From NCBI GenBank assembly GCA_037893245.1, contig JBAIAA010000897.1, forward strand, positions 163,428 through 227,427: 64,000 nucleotides of DNA, in the 5' to 3' direction. A model generated the notes under the pieces. The model had not been told where the DNA came from and made no database searches. It worked only from the letters and a program-made list of their open reading frames with translations. The position numbers and the translations under genes are program-made. Below, one piece after another: positions 22,345 through 34,050 of the stretch. Every line of letters begins with the position of its first letter. Within the stretch, counting starts at the first letter, position 1. The DNA is from Crossaster papposus (taxonomy: Eukaryota > Echinodermata > Asteroidea > Velatida > Solasteridae).

Positions 22345-22536
22345 CTGGGCTGTCTTCTGTTGCAGTTGGATCAGTTGTTTCGTCAAGAATTTGTCATGAA
22401 GGAAGATCGGTTTATTTATCAGAGACAAGGCAATTCCATGGCTGGTCACCGCTCCATGGCATGGTTACTCCTTCCCTCACAGCCTTCTTGCGCAAGCATA
22501 CAAAGGCGTACCTGTGTATTTCCCACTCCTCAAAAT
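22345..22536 (-). other. Possible downstream remnant of the DUF3987-like gene
   Basis: Minus strand reads FEEWEIHRYAFVCLRKKAVR and EGVTMPWSGDQPW before a stop; helicase-like DUF3987 proteins often have an FExW-type segment after the ATPase core. The plus strand also has an acceptor-like ttgcag and an open frame here, so strand and function are uncertain. Confidence 0.3.
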
Positions 22537-23684
22537 CTGTGCGGTTCACCGTTGTTATTTTGTTGACCTGTGCGGTTCACCGATGTTATTTTGTTGACCT
22601 GTGCGGTTCACCGTTGTTATTTTGTTGACCTGTGCGGTACACCGTTGTTATTTTGTTGACCTGTGCGGTTCACCGTTGTTATTTTGTTGACCTGTGCGGT
22701 TCACCGATGTTATTTTGTTGACCTGTGCGGTTCACCGTTGTTATTTTGTTGACCTGTGCGGTTCACCGTTGTTATTTTGTTGACCTGTGCGGTTCACCGA
22801 TGTTATTTTGTTGACCTGTGCGGTTCACCGTTGTTATTTTGTTGACCTGTGCGGTTCACCGATGTATTTTGTTGACCTGTGCGGTTCACCGTTGTTATTT
22901 GGTTGACCTGTGCGGTTCACCGTTGTTATTTTGTTGACCTGTGCGGTTCACCGTTGTTATTTTGTTGACCTGTGCGGTTCACCGTTGTTTATTTGGTTGA
23001 CCTGTGCGGTTCACCGTTGTTATTTTGTTGACCTGTGCGGTTCACCGTTGTTATTTTGTTGACCTGTGCGGTTCACCGTTGTTATTTTGTTGACCTGTGC
23101 GGTTCACCGATGTTATTTTGTTGACCTGTGCGGTTCACCGTTGTTATTTTGTTGACCTGTGCGGTTCACCGATGTATTTTGTTGACCTGTGCGGTTCACC
23201 GTTGTTATTTGGTTGACCTGTGCGGTTCACCGTTGTTATTTTGTTGACCTGTGCGGTTCACCGTTGTTATTTTGTTGACCTGTGCGGTTCACCGTTGTTT
23301 ATTTGGTTGACCTGTGCGGTTCACCGTTGTTATTTTGTTGACCTGTGCGGTTCACCGTTGTTATTTTGTTGACCTGTGCGGTTCACCGTTGTTATTTTGT
23401 TGACCTGTGCGGTTCACCGTTGTTATTTTGTTGACCTGTGCGGTTCACCGTTGTTATTTGGTTGACCTGTGCGGTTCACCGTTGTTATTTGGTTGACCTG
23501 TGCGGTTCACCGTTGTTATTTGGTTGACCTGTGCGGTTCACCGTTGTTATTTTGTTGACCTGTGCGGTTCACCGTTGTTATTTTGTCGACCTGTGCGGTT
23601 CACCGTTGTTATTTTGTCGACCTGTGCGGTTCACCGTTGTTATTTTGTTGACCTGTGCGGTTCACCGTTGTTATTTTGTTGACA
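22537..23684. repeat. 31-bp satellite array, ~37 copies, with 310-bp higher-order unit
   Basis: The unit is ctgtgcggttcaccgttgtt plus attttgttgac. Variants (gatgt with one base lost at 22860 and 23170; gttgttta with one base gained at 22984 and 23294) recur exactly 310 bp apart, showing that a ten-unit block was duplicated as a whole. Since 31 is not a multiple of 3, long apparent ORFs through it cycle through three frames and are probably not proteins. Confidence 0.97.
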
Positions 23685-23691
23685 TTGTCAA

Positions 23692-24322
23692 CAAAGGTCA
23701 CTCATTGGTTTTGTTGTTAGGAGAAATCTGTCGAGTAAGCCTTGTCCTTTATTAACGAGTGAGAGGAGTGAAGCAGCTGGCTGCATTTGCACGTAGCCAA
23801 TTATGGAAAATGGCAGGTCTGAAATTATGAATTTGTCTTCTTTTGTAGAATATAAGAATGTTAGTTTTTCTCCGGAGTATAGTTCGCACAAAAATGCTGG
23901 GTCGTATAACTCGTGTTTTAGCAATCTTGTGAGAGTCTATTTCTCCGTCCACGACGTATCCGCTCTTGTTGTCGGCCAATTTTTTACCCAGTCCTGTAGA
24001 TGTACCTTTCAGTAGTAGGGGATTTGGCAGATCCTTTATTTTTGGATAATGATTGAGATAGGGTCTGTGGCAAACTCCTTGATTGCTTGGCTTTTTCCGG
24101 TTGAAGGTTGACCCACGATGAGTTGATATACATTCGGTCGTTGTTGATTGCCGTTTGGAAGGCGTATTGTCGTTGTTAGGCCAGTGATGAAGGCAACGGT
24201 AACAAGGATAGTTGCTACATGTAACACATAGCCACCGCAACTACTTATACTTGCGGCTTTCATTGATACATAGTTTAGCTATGATATTGGGAAGCATCTT
24301 GTCGATGTTAAACTCCATTGAA
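23692..24322 (-). pseudogene. DUF3987-like P-loop ATPase, frameshifted
   Basis: Pieced across frames, the minus strand gives LPNIIAKLCINESRKYK, then VATILVTVAFITGLTTTIRL, NVYQLIVGQPSTGKSQAIKE (Walker A GQPSTGKS), GLGKKLADNKSGYVVDGEID, ELYSGEKLTFLYSTKEDKF and IIGYVQMQPAASLLSLVNKG with QGLLDRFLL. The order (LP start, hydrophobic helix, Walker A, VxDEID-like Walker B, SIxGxxQ, GLLDRF) is that of the DUF3987 primase/helicase-like ATPases. There are frameshifts near 24245, 24050 and 23945, so it is inactive as assembled. Family call is from pattern memory; origin in an animal genome is probably mobile. Confidence 0.65.
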
Positions 24323-24622
24323 GTTAAACGGTGATTTAGAGAGCACCATGTTGCCTCCTGTTGTCGAGAATGCTTTGCATTAATTAAATGTATCATATTC
24401 AACAAATAACAATTTCTAAATTAGTATTAATTAAAAACCTGACGATTTCTGCCGGATATTGTTAGAGAGGAAAAGTAATAAACTTGTGACTGAATCACAA
24501 GTTTGAGTTTCACAAGCTTCAACATCTACACTGGTACTTGTGCTTGCATCTTTTTTTTATGGAAATAATAAGAACATTTGATGATATATTTCTCACAAAG
24601 ATTTTGTAAATTTGACAAGAAC

Positions 24623-24997
24623 TTAAAGGTAGTATACACCATTGGTAATTGCTTGAATTATCATGAATGAGTAGATTTGGGGGGTTGTATTTTATAGTAA
24701 ATATTGTTTAACTGAGCTGTCCAAAGTTTTACAATCATGGATGCCGAGAAAAGCACGAAAAACAGCGGGTTTTTTTCAACCGGCGTCGAGCAGTTATTCT
24801 TATGTTATCTTTGTTTTTTCGCGATCGCGAAATTTTCATTATAAAATTTAATTTTTCGGAATAATTACAGGATATCTAGCGCAATCATTTTGCTGGATGC
24901 CTAGAATCAGCATTTACTTCCAAATGAGTAAGATATTTCCTAATAATTCGGTAGTAAATATTTTCGATATCTGCAAATGGTGTATACTACCTTTAAA
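24623..24997 (+). mobile_element. TIR family A, full-length reference copy
   Basis: Ends ttaaaggtagtatacaccat and atggtgtatactacctttaa are inverted repeats; about 375 bp, non-coding. At least six other copies in the window: 12255 (-), 16272 (+), 25660 (-), 26419 (+), 50130 (+, 3' part) and 61957 (+, 3' part). The most abundant element here. Confidence 0.92.
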
Positions 24998-25659
24998 CAG
25001 CAAAGCAGTTCTTTGTTCCTCTGCATTTTTTAACAAGTAACATGTTCAATTTAAACTCAATTGTGAGGTGTTATGACAAAATGAAGAAGAGCAACTTTTT
25101 TTTAAATTTTTTTTTTAATAGATTTATTTATTTTACCTAGGGCTCCCAGGGCTCCCAGGGGAGAACAGTTCTAAAGGGACTACCCTGGTTTAAATAAAAC
25201 GAAATAAATAAATTAATTAAAAAAATTGAAATTGTTGAGATGTCTACTACACATATTCCGTCTTATTTTGCCAGAACGCCTCATAATTTACGGGTGCATT
25301 GTGCATTGTTCACATAGTGTAAACTGCTGATGTTCCTAGTCATTTTCCCAACAATGCAAATAATTCATTGGACATTTGTTTGTTTGAATGTCAGGTTGTG
25401 CTTTTTGACGACGCCGCTATTGAAGCTGAGGTGACCTGAAACTGCAACACTTGGTAATGTCATCGGACATCAGAGAAGCTATTATGAGACCTCGTTTGTC
25501 AACAACATACCAGGTTAATAGATAGGGGAAAGAAATATATGGACAATAAGTCAGTTTGGTATTCCAACTGCACGTGTGCACATGAACAATTGACTATTTT
25601 ACTTTTGAGATAAACATTTCATCGTATGCGTGCAAAAGCATAGTGGGTAGCAACAAATT

Positions 25660-25942
25660 TACAGATATCGCTGTCCAAATGTTGTTGAAACTTAAGAATC
25701 GAAACATTTTAAGACCAAATTTATAGAAATATCTTAATTGATGGTGATTGTGAAAAAACAAGAACATGAGAACTGCCCAACGCCGGCTAAAAACAAACGC
25801 AGTTTTTCTTGCTTTTCTCAGCACTCATGATTGTAAAACTTTGGACAGGTCAGTTGATCGATATTTACTATAAAATACAACCCCCCAAATCCACCCATTC
25901 ATGATAATTCAAGCACTTACCAATGGTGTATCCTACCTTTAA
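25660..25942 (-). mobile_element. TIR family A, minus copy
   Basis: Right end caatggtgtatcctaccttt intact; interior aaacgcagtttttcttgctt matches the family; left end decayed. Confidence 0.85.
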
Positions 25943-26418
25943 CACGCATGCGCAGTTTGAATACTCAACTTGCTTATTAACCTATTTCTCGTTGGCATGT
26001 AGCCACACCCCATAGATAACCCTATAAAATTATGTCAATTTTTGTTTGTATTACTCATTTTTTTAGTCCGTAAAATAACTGTTAACTGCACGTATGAATA
26101 CGCCCCTTCCCAATAAACACGATGATACCCTACCCCGGATACCCGGCCGGTGGTCGAAGGGGCGTGCATTCGTATCTTTGGAGTTGAACATTCACTCTAA
26201 ACGATACATGCAAGCTCGCACACAATAACACGTCATCGAGTCACATGTATCATTTTGATTGGTCCAAGATCCACAACTCCCTGGCTGTGAACACCGACTT
26301 GGTTGGTGAAATACCAACCAAATGCCTTGTGCTTATCGTAGAATGTTGTATGCATGTTTGCTAATCCCTGACCAGGGGCTAGAAACACTCGAAAAACCAA
26401 GTATAAATACAGTAGCAC

Positions 26419-26773
26419 TTAAAGGTAGGATACACCATTGGTAATTGCTTGAATTATCATGAATGGGTAGATTTTTTTTGGGGGGGGGTTGTATTTTATA
26501 GTAAATACCGTTTAACTGAGCTGTCTGAAGTTTTACAATCATGGATGCCGGGAAAAGCACGAAAAACAGCGTTTGTTTTTAACCGGCGTCGAGCAGTTAT
26601 TCTTATGTTATCTTTGTTTTTTTGCTATCGCGGTCCGGCGATCGCAAATTTTTCATTATAAAATTCCATTTTTCGGAATAATTACAGGATATCTAGCGCA
26701 ATCATTTTGCTGGATGCTTAGAATCAACATATTTTTGTTTTGATATCTGCAAATGGTGTATCCTACCTTTAAG
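26419..26773 (+). mobile_element. TIR family A, plus copy
   Basis: Both TIRs are present (ttaaaggtaggatacaccat and atggtgtatcctacctttaa), with a poly-G insertion in the left half. It sits 30 bp upstream of the decayed ORF at 26803. Confidence 0.9.
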
Positions 26774-26802
26774 CTCCATTCCCATATCTCCTAGCGATAA
26801 GA

Positions 26803-27390
26803 ATGGATAACCAAAACGACATACTTGATCTCATCTGCCCTCCCACCCCTGGTTCCGGCGTGGAAATGGACCAAGAACTGATGATTTTCAGCGACGATGA
26901 AATTCCTTGTGGGCAACGGCAGCCTCCCCCTCCACCTGGTCGAAGAAACGAAGCTCATCGTGCTCAAACCTTACACCAGAGACGTAATCGGCCGCACTAA
27001 GCCAGAGGTCGTCCGCCTGGCCGGCCTGAGAAATCGGGTCCGGAGATGGGCAAGCCTGTTAAAAGAAAGTCTCAGCCGTGGTGAAATTCTCGATTGGCTC
27101 AGTTAGAAAAAACACCCCAACCCTTCCTTTGGGTATCTCCTGCTCACCAGAGATGATCGTCTAATGGAATAACAAAGTAGCGGAGTGCTCCTTGGAATTG
27201 GGCCAAATAACTCTGACACGCTACAAATCAGAGCTCGCCTTGCAAAAGCCAAAACGGCGGGATTAAGCTAGATAGAAGCTGAGCTATACGACAGGGTGGA
27301 GAGAGGGCGAGCCCAACTAGTTCTACAAATTATCGTCGACGCTGCTGAACAGAAGAGGCGTATTTATACATGCAGCCAAGTCATTTTTTG
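26803..27390 (+). pseudogene. Decayed ORF family, copy 1
   Basis: ATG at 26803 gives MDNQNDILDLICPPTPGSGV and MDQELMIFSDDE, then a P-rich run. In a second frame there is better coding character: ETKLIVLKPYTRDVIGRTKP, EVVRL, GLRNRVRRWASLLKESLSRG, EILDWLS then stop. Further on, AELYDRVERGRAQLVLQIIV and DAAEQKRR in yet another frame. A related copy lies at 62392. No domain recognised; frame changes suggest a pseudogene. Confidence 0.45.
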
Positions 27391-27399
27391 AGTTCGTAT

Positions 27400-28150
27400 A
27401 ATAACTAATGGACAAATTAATCTGCATTGTAAATGTTAAATTCATGAAACAAAATTATATTGCTTTTCATGCTTTAATTTAGAATTGGCTCAAAACATCC
27501 CACAAAAGTTTATTATTAAATTTAACATGTCGGTGTACTGTAAACTGTTCTTATGTGAAGATAAGGCCAAATAAAAACAAATTAGTTTCATGTCCCAGCA
27601 CGCATGTTTGTTTTTGCTACTGCATCACAACATGCGTTTTCCCATTGTTGTAAAAGCTTAAAATGATTGATTTAGCCCTGAAATAACTTGGAAAGGAGAG
27701 TAATAAACACTTTGTAATATGTAGTGAAGAACCAGAATGTTAAGCTTTTTGTGGTTTCCTTGTAAATATTCATTTGTGTGATAACAATTCAAATAAGTGA
27801 AATTTGTAAATTTGTATACTCAGAAACAGTTCCACGTCTACGCTTGTTATACCCAAGTGCAAAACTGATAGATACATGAAGTCCACAATTCCTGTTTTAG
27901 CTAAACTTTTGTAATTCTTAATTGTTTACAATATAGGTGCAAGTGAGTACTTTGTGTAATTGTATACTACCACTCTTTTTAACTGCTATGTAACAATTTT
28001 TAATTCTTGTAAAGTGTAAACGTGGTCACTTCAGCTACTCTTCTGTGGCTGCCTACCTCGTGTTTTAATACGAATAAACCAGAATAATAATTTTTTATTT
28101 GTTTTTAATTGCGCAATCCAAACTTCAAATTTTAGTTCCGAGAATATTTT
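27400..28150. other. No gene recognised
   Basis: AT-rich, no repeats or exons that I can support. Confidence 0.5.
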
Positions 28151-28162
28151 TTTCGAAGAGGC

Positions 28163-28240
28163 GTGTGGCCTGGTGGTCTAGCTTGCTGATGCCAGGCTCG
28201 TGGGATCCCTGGTTCCAATCCTAGCCTTGGAACATCAGCA
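28163..28240 (+). mobile_element. tRNA-derived SINE head
   Basis: Box A-like tggtctagcttgctg and box B ggttccaatcc, correctly spaced for a Pol III promoter. It lacks a tRNA-like acceptor stem, so a SINE rather than a tRNA gene. Confidence 0.55.
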
Positions 28241-28295
28241 GGGAATATTTCTTCAGTGCAGTGGTAACATTTTAAAAGTATATAAAACAGTAGCA

Positions 28296-28372
28296 TAGGT
28301 GGGACTTGAACCGCGTACCTCTAGCATAGCAGTCCTACTCGTTTCCACTATGTACGTAACTGCCCCACCTGG
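28296..28372 (-). mobile_element. tRNA-like head on minus strand
   Basis: The minus strand reads a tRNA-like fold with tagtggaaacgagtagg as box A region and ggttcaagtccc as box B. It directly abuts the TIR element at 28361-28599. Confidence 0.55.
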
Positions 28373-28599
28373 GGGCGAAGTGTTTTTTCCCAAACGACAT
28401 CGCCATTGTACTGGTTTTTAGCGCATCTGATGGGTTGTTAATCATCCATTCATCCATGTGTCACATTGCATGACTTCTACTAGGGTCAATAAATTGAGAG
28501 CAAAATTTACTACCATGGCGTAACAGATAGCCAATCAGATGCGCTAAAAACCAGTTCTATGGCGTGGTCGTTTGAGAAAAAAAATTCGCCACCCTGGGA
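28361..28599. mobile_element. Fold-back/TIR element with ~65-bp arms
   Basis: The arm at 28361-28430 (ggcgaag, tttttcccaaac, ctggtttttagcgcatctga) is inverted at 28533-28599. The end word ggcgaa-t-rich-cccaaac also ends the element at 50767-51155, so they are related. Confidence 0.75.
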
Positions 28600-29135
28600 C
28601 CCCTTGTTACAGGCCAACTGGCCATGGCGTGCGATCGAACATTTTCAGAGATTTCTTGAAATGCATATCGCTCAACACTTCTACACCACCGTAAATTGGT
28701 ATTTTTATGGCTTTTTCAAATTTGTCACTATTTCCTGATATATAATGAGCTTATTGGTCACTTTACAATCAGGCCTACTTCAGAGACCAGTTACACTCTC
28801 TGGTATGGCTACAGTTTATGTCAAAGCTTATGTTTAGGTACAGTCTACTAAGTACTAGTTCATGAACACCGACCAACCTAAACTGTGGAGTCTAATCAGC
28901 CTCCATTGAGAACTGGTAACCAGGCAACTAAGTTGTTTTGAGAGCGAGGGAGGCAGAACAAAACCGTTGTCTACTTCTACTCCAGTTTGTGGTTGTATTC
29001 TTGGTGTTTGTACAACTGTTATCCAGGGCCTATCGATGGCAATGAATATTAAGCACTTTGACCTTGTGCGTCTGGTTGGGGTCGAGGGTATCTGGGAATT
29101 TATGCGCTTTTTCAGACCATGTTGGTGTTCAGTTC

Positions 29136-29335
29136 TTAACCAGTTGGCGCCGGGATTATTTTGACATTGACTGGACTTACAGGATTTTTTTTATTTTTTA
29201 TTAACTATTTCATTAAATCATTGACACTTATTAAGAAGGGTTCGGGCCGACATCTGTGGGTAGCACACCCTGAAAATTCCGGCCTTGCTTATGACATGTC
29301 GTTTCGAATTCCGGAGAAAAAAAACATTGCATCGA
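29136..29335 (+). mobile_element. TIR family B, 3' truncated
   Basis: Starts ttaaccagttggcgccggga and carries the aattccggccttgct word; the right TIR is missing. Confidence 0.6.
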
Positions 29336-29786
29336 CGCCAACAAATAATGCAATAATGTACTGATTTTGTGAGGTTTGCTCATGTCCAGTGCAAAGATGA
29401 CTGTTTGTATAAGTGGACTGTACCAGAGGTTATCTTTAAGTTTGGTTGACAACCTGCAAGAACAGCTCTGTTTTCTTGGTTTTTCCAGCTTATATTGCCA
29501 CAACACAATAAAACTGGTATATTTACCATAAAATATAAAGCCCCTAACCCATCCATTTTCAAAAATTACAGCAAGAGCCTATAGTGTATACCGGGGTTCA
29601 GTAAGAAATGGGATCAGTATGTGGTACCAAATAAGACAATTTTACCTAAATGGCTTCTATAGTGTTTTTTTTTCATGACTTTATTTCCACAAGTGCAATA
29701 TGATCAAATTTAAAATGAGTGCTGCGCCAATAGAACATTGCCTTATATACATGATACAATTGCCTTTCTACGTTTTTAGAAGATTT

Positions 29787-30443
29787 AGGGCCAAATTCAT
29801 AAATTGTGATTTTCCCTTGATCACGATTAACTAGGCTAAACTGTGTATAAACAGTTGATGATCAAACGTTTAAATCTAGGCCCGAATTCATAAAGAGTGC
29901 TTAGATCAGCTGCTGTTTATCAAACGTGCATTGTTAGTGACATGCGTCCAAGTAACAAAGAAAATGTTGAACGTCCCAAGGGGCTTGTTTATCTCGTGTA
30001 CAAGTTACCATTTTGCTTGTGGGACAGACGTATAGCCATGGACCTGCTGCGTATCATTGAAATAGCACAGGAAGAACTTTTCCCCATCTTTTACACACTT
30101 AATGAGACCCATTTTCTGGTCATGAGTAAAATTATTAGCGCGTTTTTTTGACACAGCGATCCTCCCACTAGTGTCAACTGAGCTGATCAGCAGAGCACAG
30201 CGATATGCGTGTTTTCGAAGATACATATGCCCTTTTATTCAGCATATTACGTAATCCGCTGTGAATAGAATGATGTACGGCTAGACCACTAAACATCGGT
30301 TAAGCAGGAACTTGTAAACGGCTAGATAAACAGCCGATTATTTTCTTACTGAATTGCGATGATCACGGGAGTTTATCCACCGTACAATAGTTGTACGTGA
30401 CTAAAATAATCCGGTGATCATTACCGTTTATGAATTTGGCCCT
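29787..30443. mobile_element. 657-bp TIR element
   Basis: Ends agggccaaattcataaa and tttatgaatttggccct are exact inverted repeats. A second, similar end word (ggcccgaattcataaa) lies inside at 29878, suggesting a nested or stacked insertion. The internal 84-codon frame lacks any match that I know. Confidence 0.7.
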
Positions 30444-30752
30444 TAGAGTTTTTCCCATCTTGTTCTCCTCCCCTTCCCTACAAACGATGAGATGTATAGG
30501 GAAATGTTCAAATAGTTTTTTTTCTTCAAATTTTAACAACTTTCAAATTTTCCCAAAATGATGCTATACAATGTACATGATTTTTGGAAACCTAATTACC
30601 AAAAGTTACATAAAATGTCTAAAACAACGGTAACCGGCCTAGCCTACACATCTGCAAATTCGTATCAACGCAGCTAGTGTCGAGTGCGTGCAAGGTTTAC
30701 ATTTACGCTATCATGAACTTGTATATTCTTCCATGATACAATCAAACTGTGC

Positions 30753-30816
30753 CAGGCCCGTACGAAGGGGTGGGGGGGGGGGGAATGCGACAGGTGCGTA
30801 CAGCAGACCCACCCCC

Positions 30817-30847
<31 letters not shown>

Positions 30848-31030
30848 ATAAAGTTCCACCTTTTGCGGGGGAAATAACTGTACTGGCACACAAACATTTT
30901 TGGTTCCATCAGTACAAATTCGCCCCCCAAATTACCAAAAGGTCCACATTTTTCGGGGTAAATAATAGTATTTTGATGTAGAAATAACTTACTGGCACCC
31001 CCCTGATAAAAAATCCTGCGTACGGGCCTG
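30753..31030. mobile_element. MITE family C, copy 1
   Basis: Ends caggcccgtacg and cgtacgggcctg; interior holds long G, C and A tracts. A shorter copy lies at 37208. Confidence 0.75.
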
Positions 31031-32445
31031 TGTGCTAACACATAATATACCTTACTAATATTATATAATTAAGTGCAATAGTCCTATAGTATGGTACTTT
31101 GATCACGAAGGTAGGCTACCTCTATGCCTTGATCATAGCTGTGCCTACCTATCACTATCATCATATGCATGCAGCACATGCGAGTAAACTACCTATACGT
31201 ACCACCAGGTTGAGAATAGAATTTGTACGCGTGCAAGAAGTCTGAAAATACTGATTACTGCCATTTTCACTTTCTCGCAAAAATGTAGCTCAGATGATTT
31301 AAATAATAAAGTTATTTTTATTTTGATAGAAGTGCAAATAATAAATACCCTGTGGGCTTAATTCTCTGAAATAACATCAAAATAACCACTTATGCTTGGA
31401 ACAATTGGGGGGACAAAATTATCAAGAGAGGGGACAGAATAAACTGGAGGGGACAGAATTAACGCCTCCGGTATATCCAGGGGGACACTTTTACCTAGGT
31501 AATTCAGTTCCCCCCACCCCCCTGGACAATTTTACCGGGGGACGGAATTATCGTCCACATCGGCACTCATCAGTTGGCTGTTGAATGAACATTGACAATA
31601 CCCTGTGTACAATAACAGATTCCAGCTACCAGTTTGTACCATACATAATGGACAAATATTGATTAGATAATAGACGCTCTCTTCATTCCACTATTGATCG
31701 CGGGTTTAGCGCCACGTGATATCGTTCAGCCCAACCCATTGCGTGTTAAGCACTTTAAACTAGTTGTATCATGGAGCTAAGGTTATTGACTGGCAGTATT
31801 ATCTTTCGTCTTAAGTGTGCTAGTGTGCCATCATCGCTGGTAATTGCTGTGGAATATAAAACCAACTTATGACCAGAGTAATTCAATCAAGTTTATATAG
31901 AGCTGCAAGGCACTGTTCACAATATCATTTTGTTGAGCTTTTAAAACACACGTTAGCCAAAATGCGGTGGATTTATGCAGAATAAAGGGAAGCTAATTTG
32001 GTGATAAGAACTAGTCATTAAAATTGTTTATAGTTATTATGTCATTTTTATTCCCGACGTAAATAAGGGTGCGTCCGAATCCCTTGTCTGGGGCTATTGT
32101 CTAGGTGTTCATCCAATGCAACTACGCGTGACATAGACGTAGCTGTAGCCCTAGCCGGCCGTTTTGGACACGTCAGTGAAGAGGACCGGTACGTATGTGT
32201 GCTACACCACCAAGCACCTGAAGAGACTCATTTAAATTACAAGTAATCGCCAGGCCAAATTACCATACAATGTGTGGCCAATTGTGTATTGTTTGGTTCT
32301 TTACCGTTACTCTACCCCCCTCCCTCCCTGAACGACCCCCTTTTTCTCTTTCGTTTTCATGGCTAATTCGCCAAGCGCCCTCTATCGCTGCAACGTGTCA
32401 TGGTTATCTAACAAAAACACACGAAGCAAGAAAAGAAAAGTTTAT
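31031..32445. other. No gene recognised
   Basis: Includes a patch at 31400-31560 of repeated ggggacagaatta words with weak inverted symmetry. Nothing else supportable. Confidence 0.45.
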
Positions 32446-32447
32446 AT

Positions 32448-32530
32448 TGTGGCTCTGAAGGAACATCGCAAATCGTGAATATTGACGTTAATATTTACGA
32501 TTTGCTATGTTCTTTTAGAACCACCATATG
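32448..32530. mobile_element. Short hairpin MITE related to the CRE-palindrome element
   Basis: Inverted repeat centred on aatattgacgttaatatt, ends gtggctctgaaggaac and gttcttttagaaccac. Matches the ends and core of the 36139-36389 element. Confidence 0.7.
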
Positions 32531-32613
32531 CTACAAAATTTAAAGAATTAAAAATACATTTAAATATTAGTTTATAAATGAATGAATTAAATCTCAATAA
32601 AGAAAGCCAATTC

Positions 32614-32731
32614 GAGACTTTTGAGATGATAGCGGGCGCCCTACCAACCGGTTCTTTTCTATTGTTCCCAGTGACAAGAACAATAGAAAAGGACCGGTTG
32701 GTGGGGGGCCCCCTATCGTCTCAAAAGTCTC
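32614..32731. repeat. 118-bp hairpin
   Basis: Arms of about 53 nt beginning gagacttttgagatgatagc are inverted around a 9-nt centre, with a few mismatches. Confidence 0.8.
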
Positions 32732-32951
32732 CCATTATTGTTGGCGTTTTTACAATCACTTGACTTTCTGTCAACTAAAATATAATAATAATTAGTTATG
32801 CAAAACATTTTGAAAGTGTTGCTAGTAAAACTATATTCATTAATTGTGCTAATTAGAGTAAAACGTGTAATAATGTATTGTGTGATATCACACTTTTTTC
32901 ACGCATGTCGGAGTAGACAAACCAGAATGTGTGGTTCCTCTGGTTGAACTG

Positions 32952-33005
32952 TATGGTGTTCTAAAACGGAACTACGACGCTTGCCTGTCCGTTGTAGAAC
33001 ACCAT
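32952..33005. repeat. Small inverted repeat
   Basis: tatggtgttctaaaacgga and tccgttgtagaacaccata are near-perfect complements around a 16-nt loop. Confidence 0.65.
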
Positions 33006-33818
33006 AGATTTGGCACCACTAAAAAGGTTCCCTGTTCGGTGTTCCCCAAATGGATTGTATTGTTGTTACTAACCATTATTGTCTTGCAGGTGGGGTAACA
33101 CGGGGTGGGAAAATAAGAGGGAAGGCGGCAATGAAAATACTTTATTCGCGATTGAGGGACGAATTAGAGAATAAGGAACGTGTTATGGGTACCAGTCTGA
33201 TGGAGCCCTCTATTCACTCCAGGATACGTGGATAGTCACGTAGTCAGCAATTCCAACACCTTCACCTAATGCATACATTAAATAAAACAAGTACGTGGCA
33301 ACATGGTAATTACTCTGAAACTAACAAATGAGACAAACTTTCGGAATGGTCAAAAATACCCTGCCAAATAATTCCGTCAGAAATAATTTTAGTCGATAGA
33401 AAACAATTTAAGAGTTTAGACGCAAAAGCCGCTAAACGCCAGCCAACAAAAAAAGTTGATTGATCATAAACTTTCACTTGATATCGTTAAAATCATTATT
33501 TATGGGAGTGGCGTTTGGCGGCTTTTCGGCCCATACTCCTCAATTATTTAGGTGGTTTACAATGTAAAGTATATCATTTGCAGCTTTCCAAAAATGTTTA
33601 AAAGCTTACTAGTTTTAAAAGTTATACCGACACTAAACTCCATGTGAAATTAACTCTTCTGACTTGCTGTCATTTTGAAGAAAACCATAAAAGAAGATCA
33701 TTTTCCAAAGTTATGTCTCAGAGACTTTTTTCCCATTATAGTATTGGTTTGTAATCCGTGAATGAAGCACACAAACGTTGACACGACACACGTGCCTGTG
33801 TGGTGTCAATGTTTGTTG
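33006..33818. other. No gene recognised
   Basis: The plus strand 33090-33235 has an acceptor-like ttgcag and a short open frame without known similarity. The last exon of the minus-strand PAN gene might lie here, but I could not identify it. Confidence 0.4.
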
Positions 33819-34050
33819 CTATTGTCGTTTACAATCGAAAGGAAAGGTGCAGGATAATCCTGATTTCTTTGCATCGTTACCTGGTGATGACATAGTGTCG
33901 CTCCATTTCGTGTAATCTTTCGTGGTGCTATACATAATGGTGAACGGTTCAACCCAGGGACAATCTGGCTCCGGCCCAGCAAAGAAAAGCCATCCACTCT
34001 CGTCTGCGCAGTTATCTCCATCTTCGTTGATGAGGAAGTGTCGCCCAGGC
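33819..34050 (-). CDS. PAN gene exon 6, probable 3' coding exon
   Basis: Acceptor tttcgcag, then PGRHFLINEDGDNCADESGW, LFFAGPEPDCPWVEPFTIMY, STTKDYTKWSDTMSSP. Read through, it ends GNDAKKSGLSCTFPFDCKRQ and stop. Related proteins as I remember them continue with an ADxxAVF-like strand, so a donor at 33880 (ccag|gtaacg) leading to another exon is possible. Confidence 0.75.

Noticed and set aside
22537..23684. CRISPR-like array
   Set aside because: The 31-bp repeats are contiguous with no unique spacers, and the genome is eukaryotic.
23500..23755. ORFs of 60-74 codons in the 31-bp array
   Set aside because: The 31-bp unit cycles through all frames, so the peptides are by-products of the satellite.
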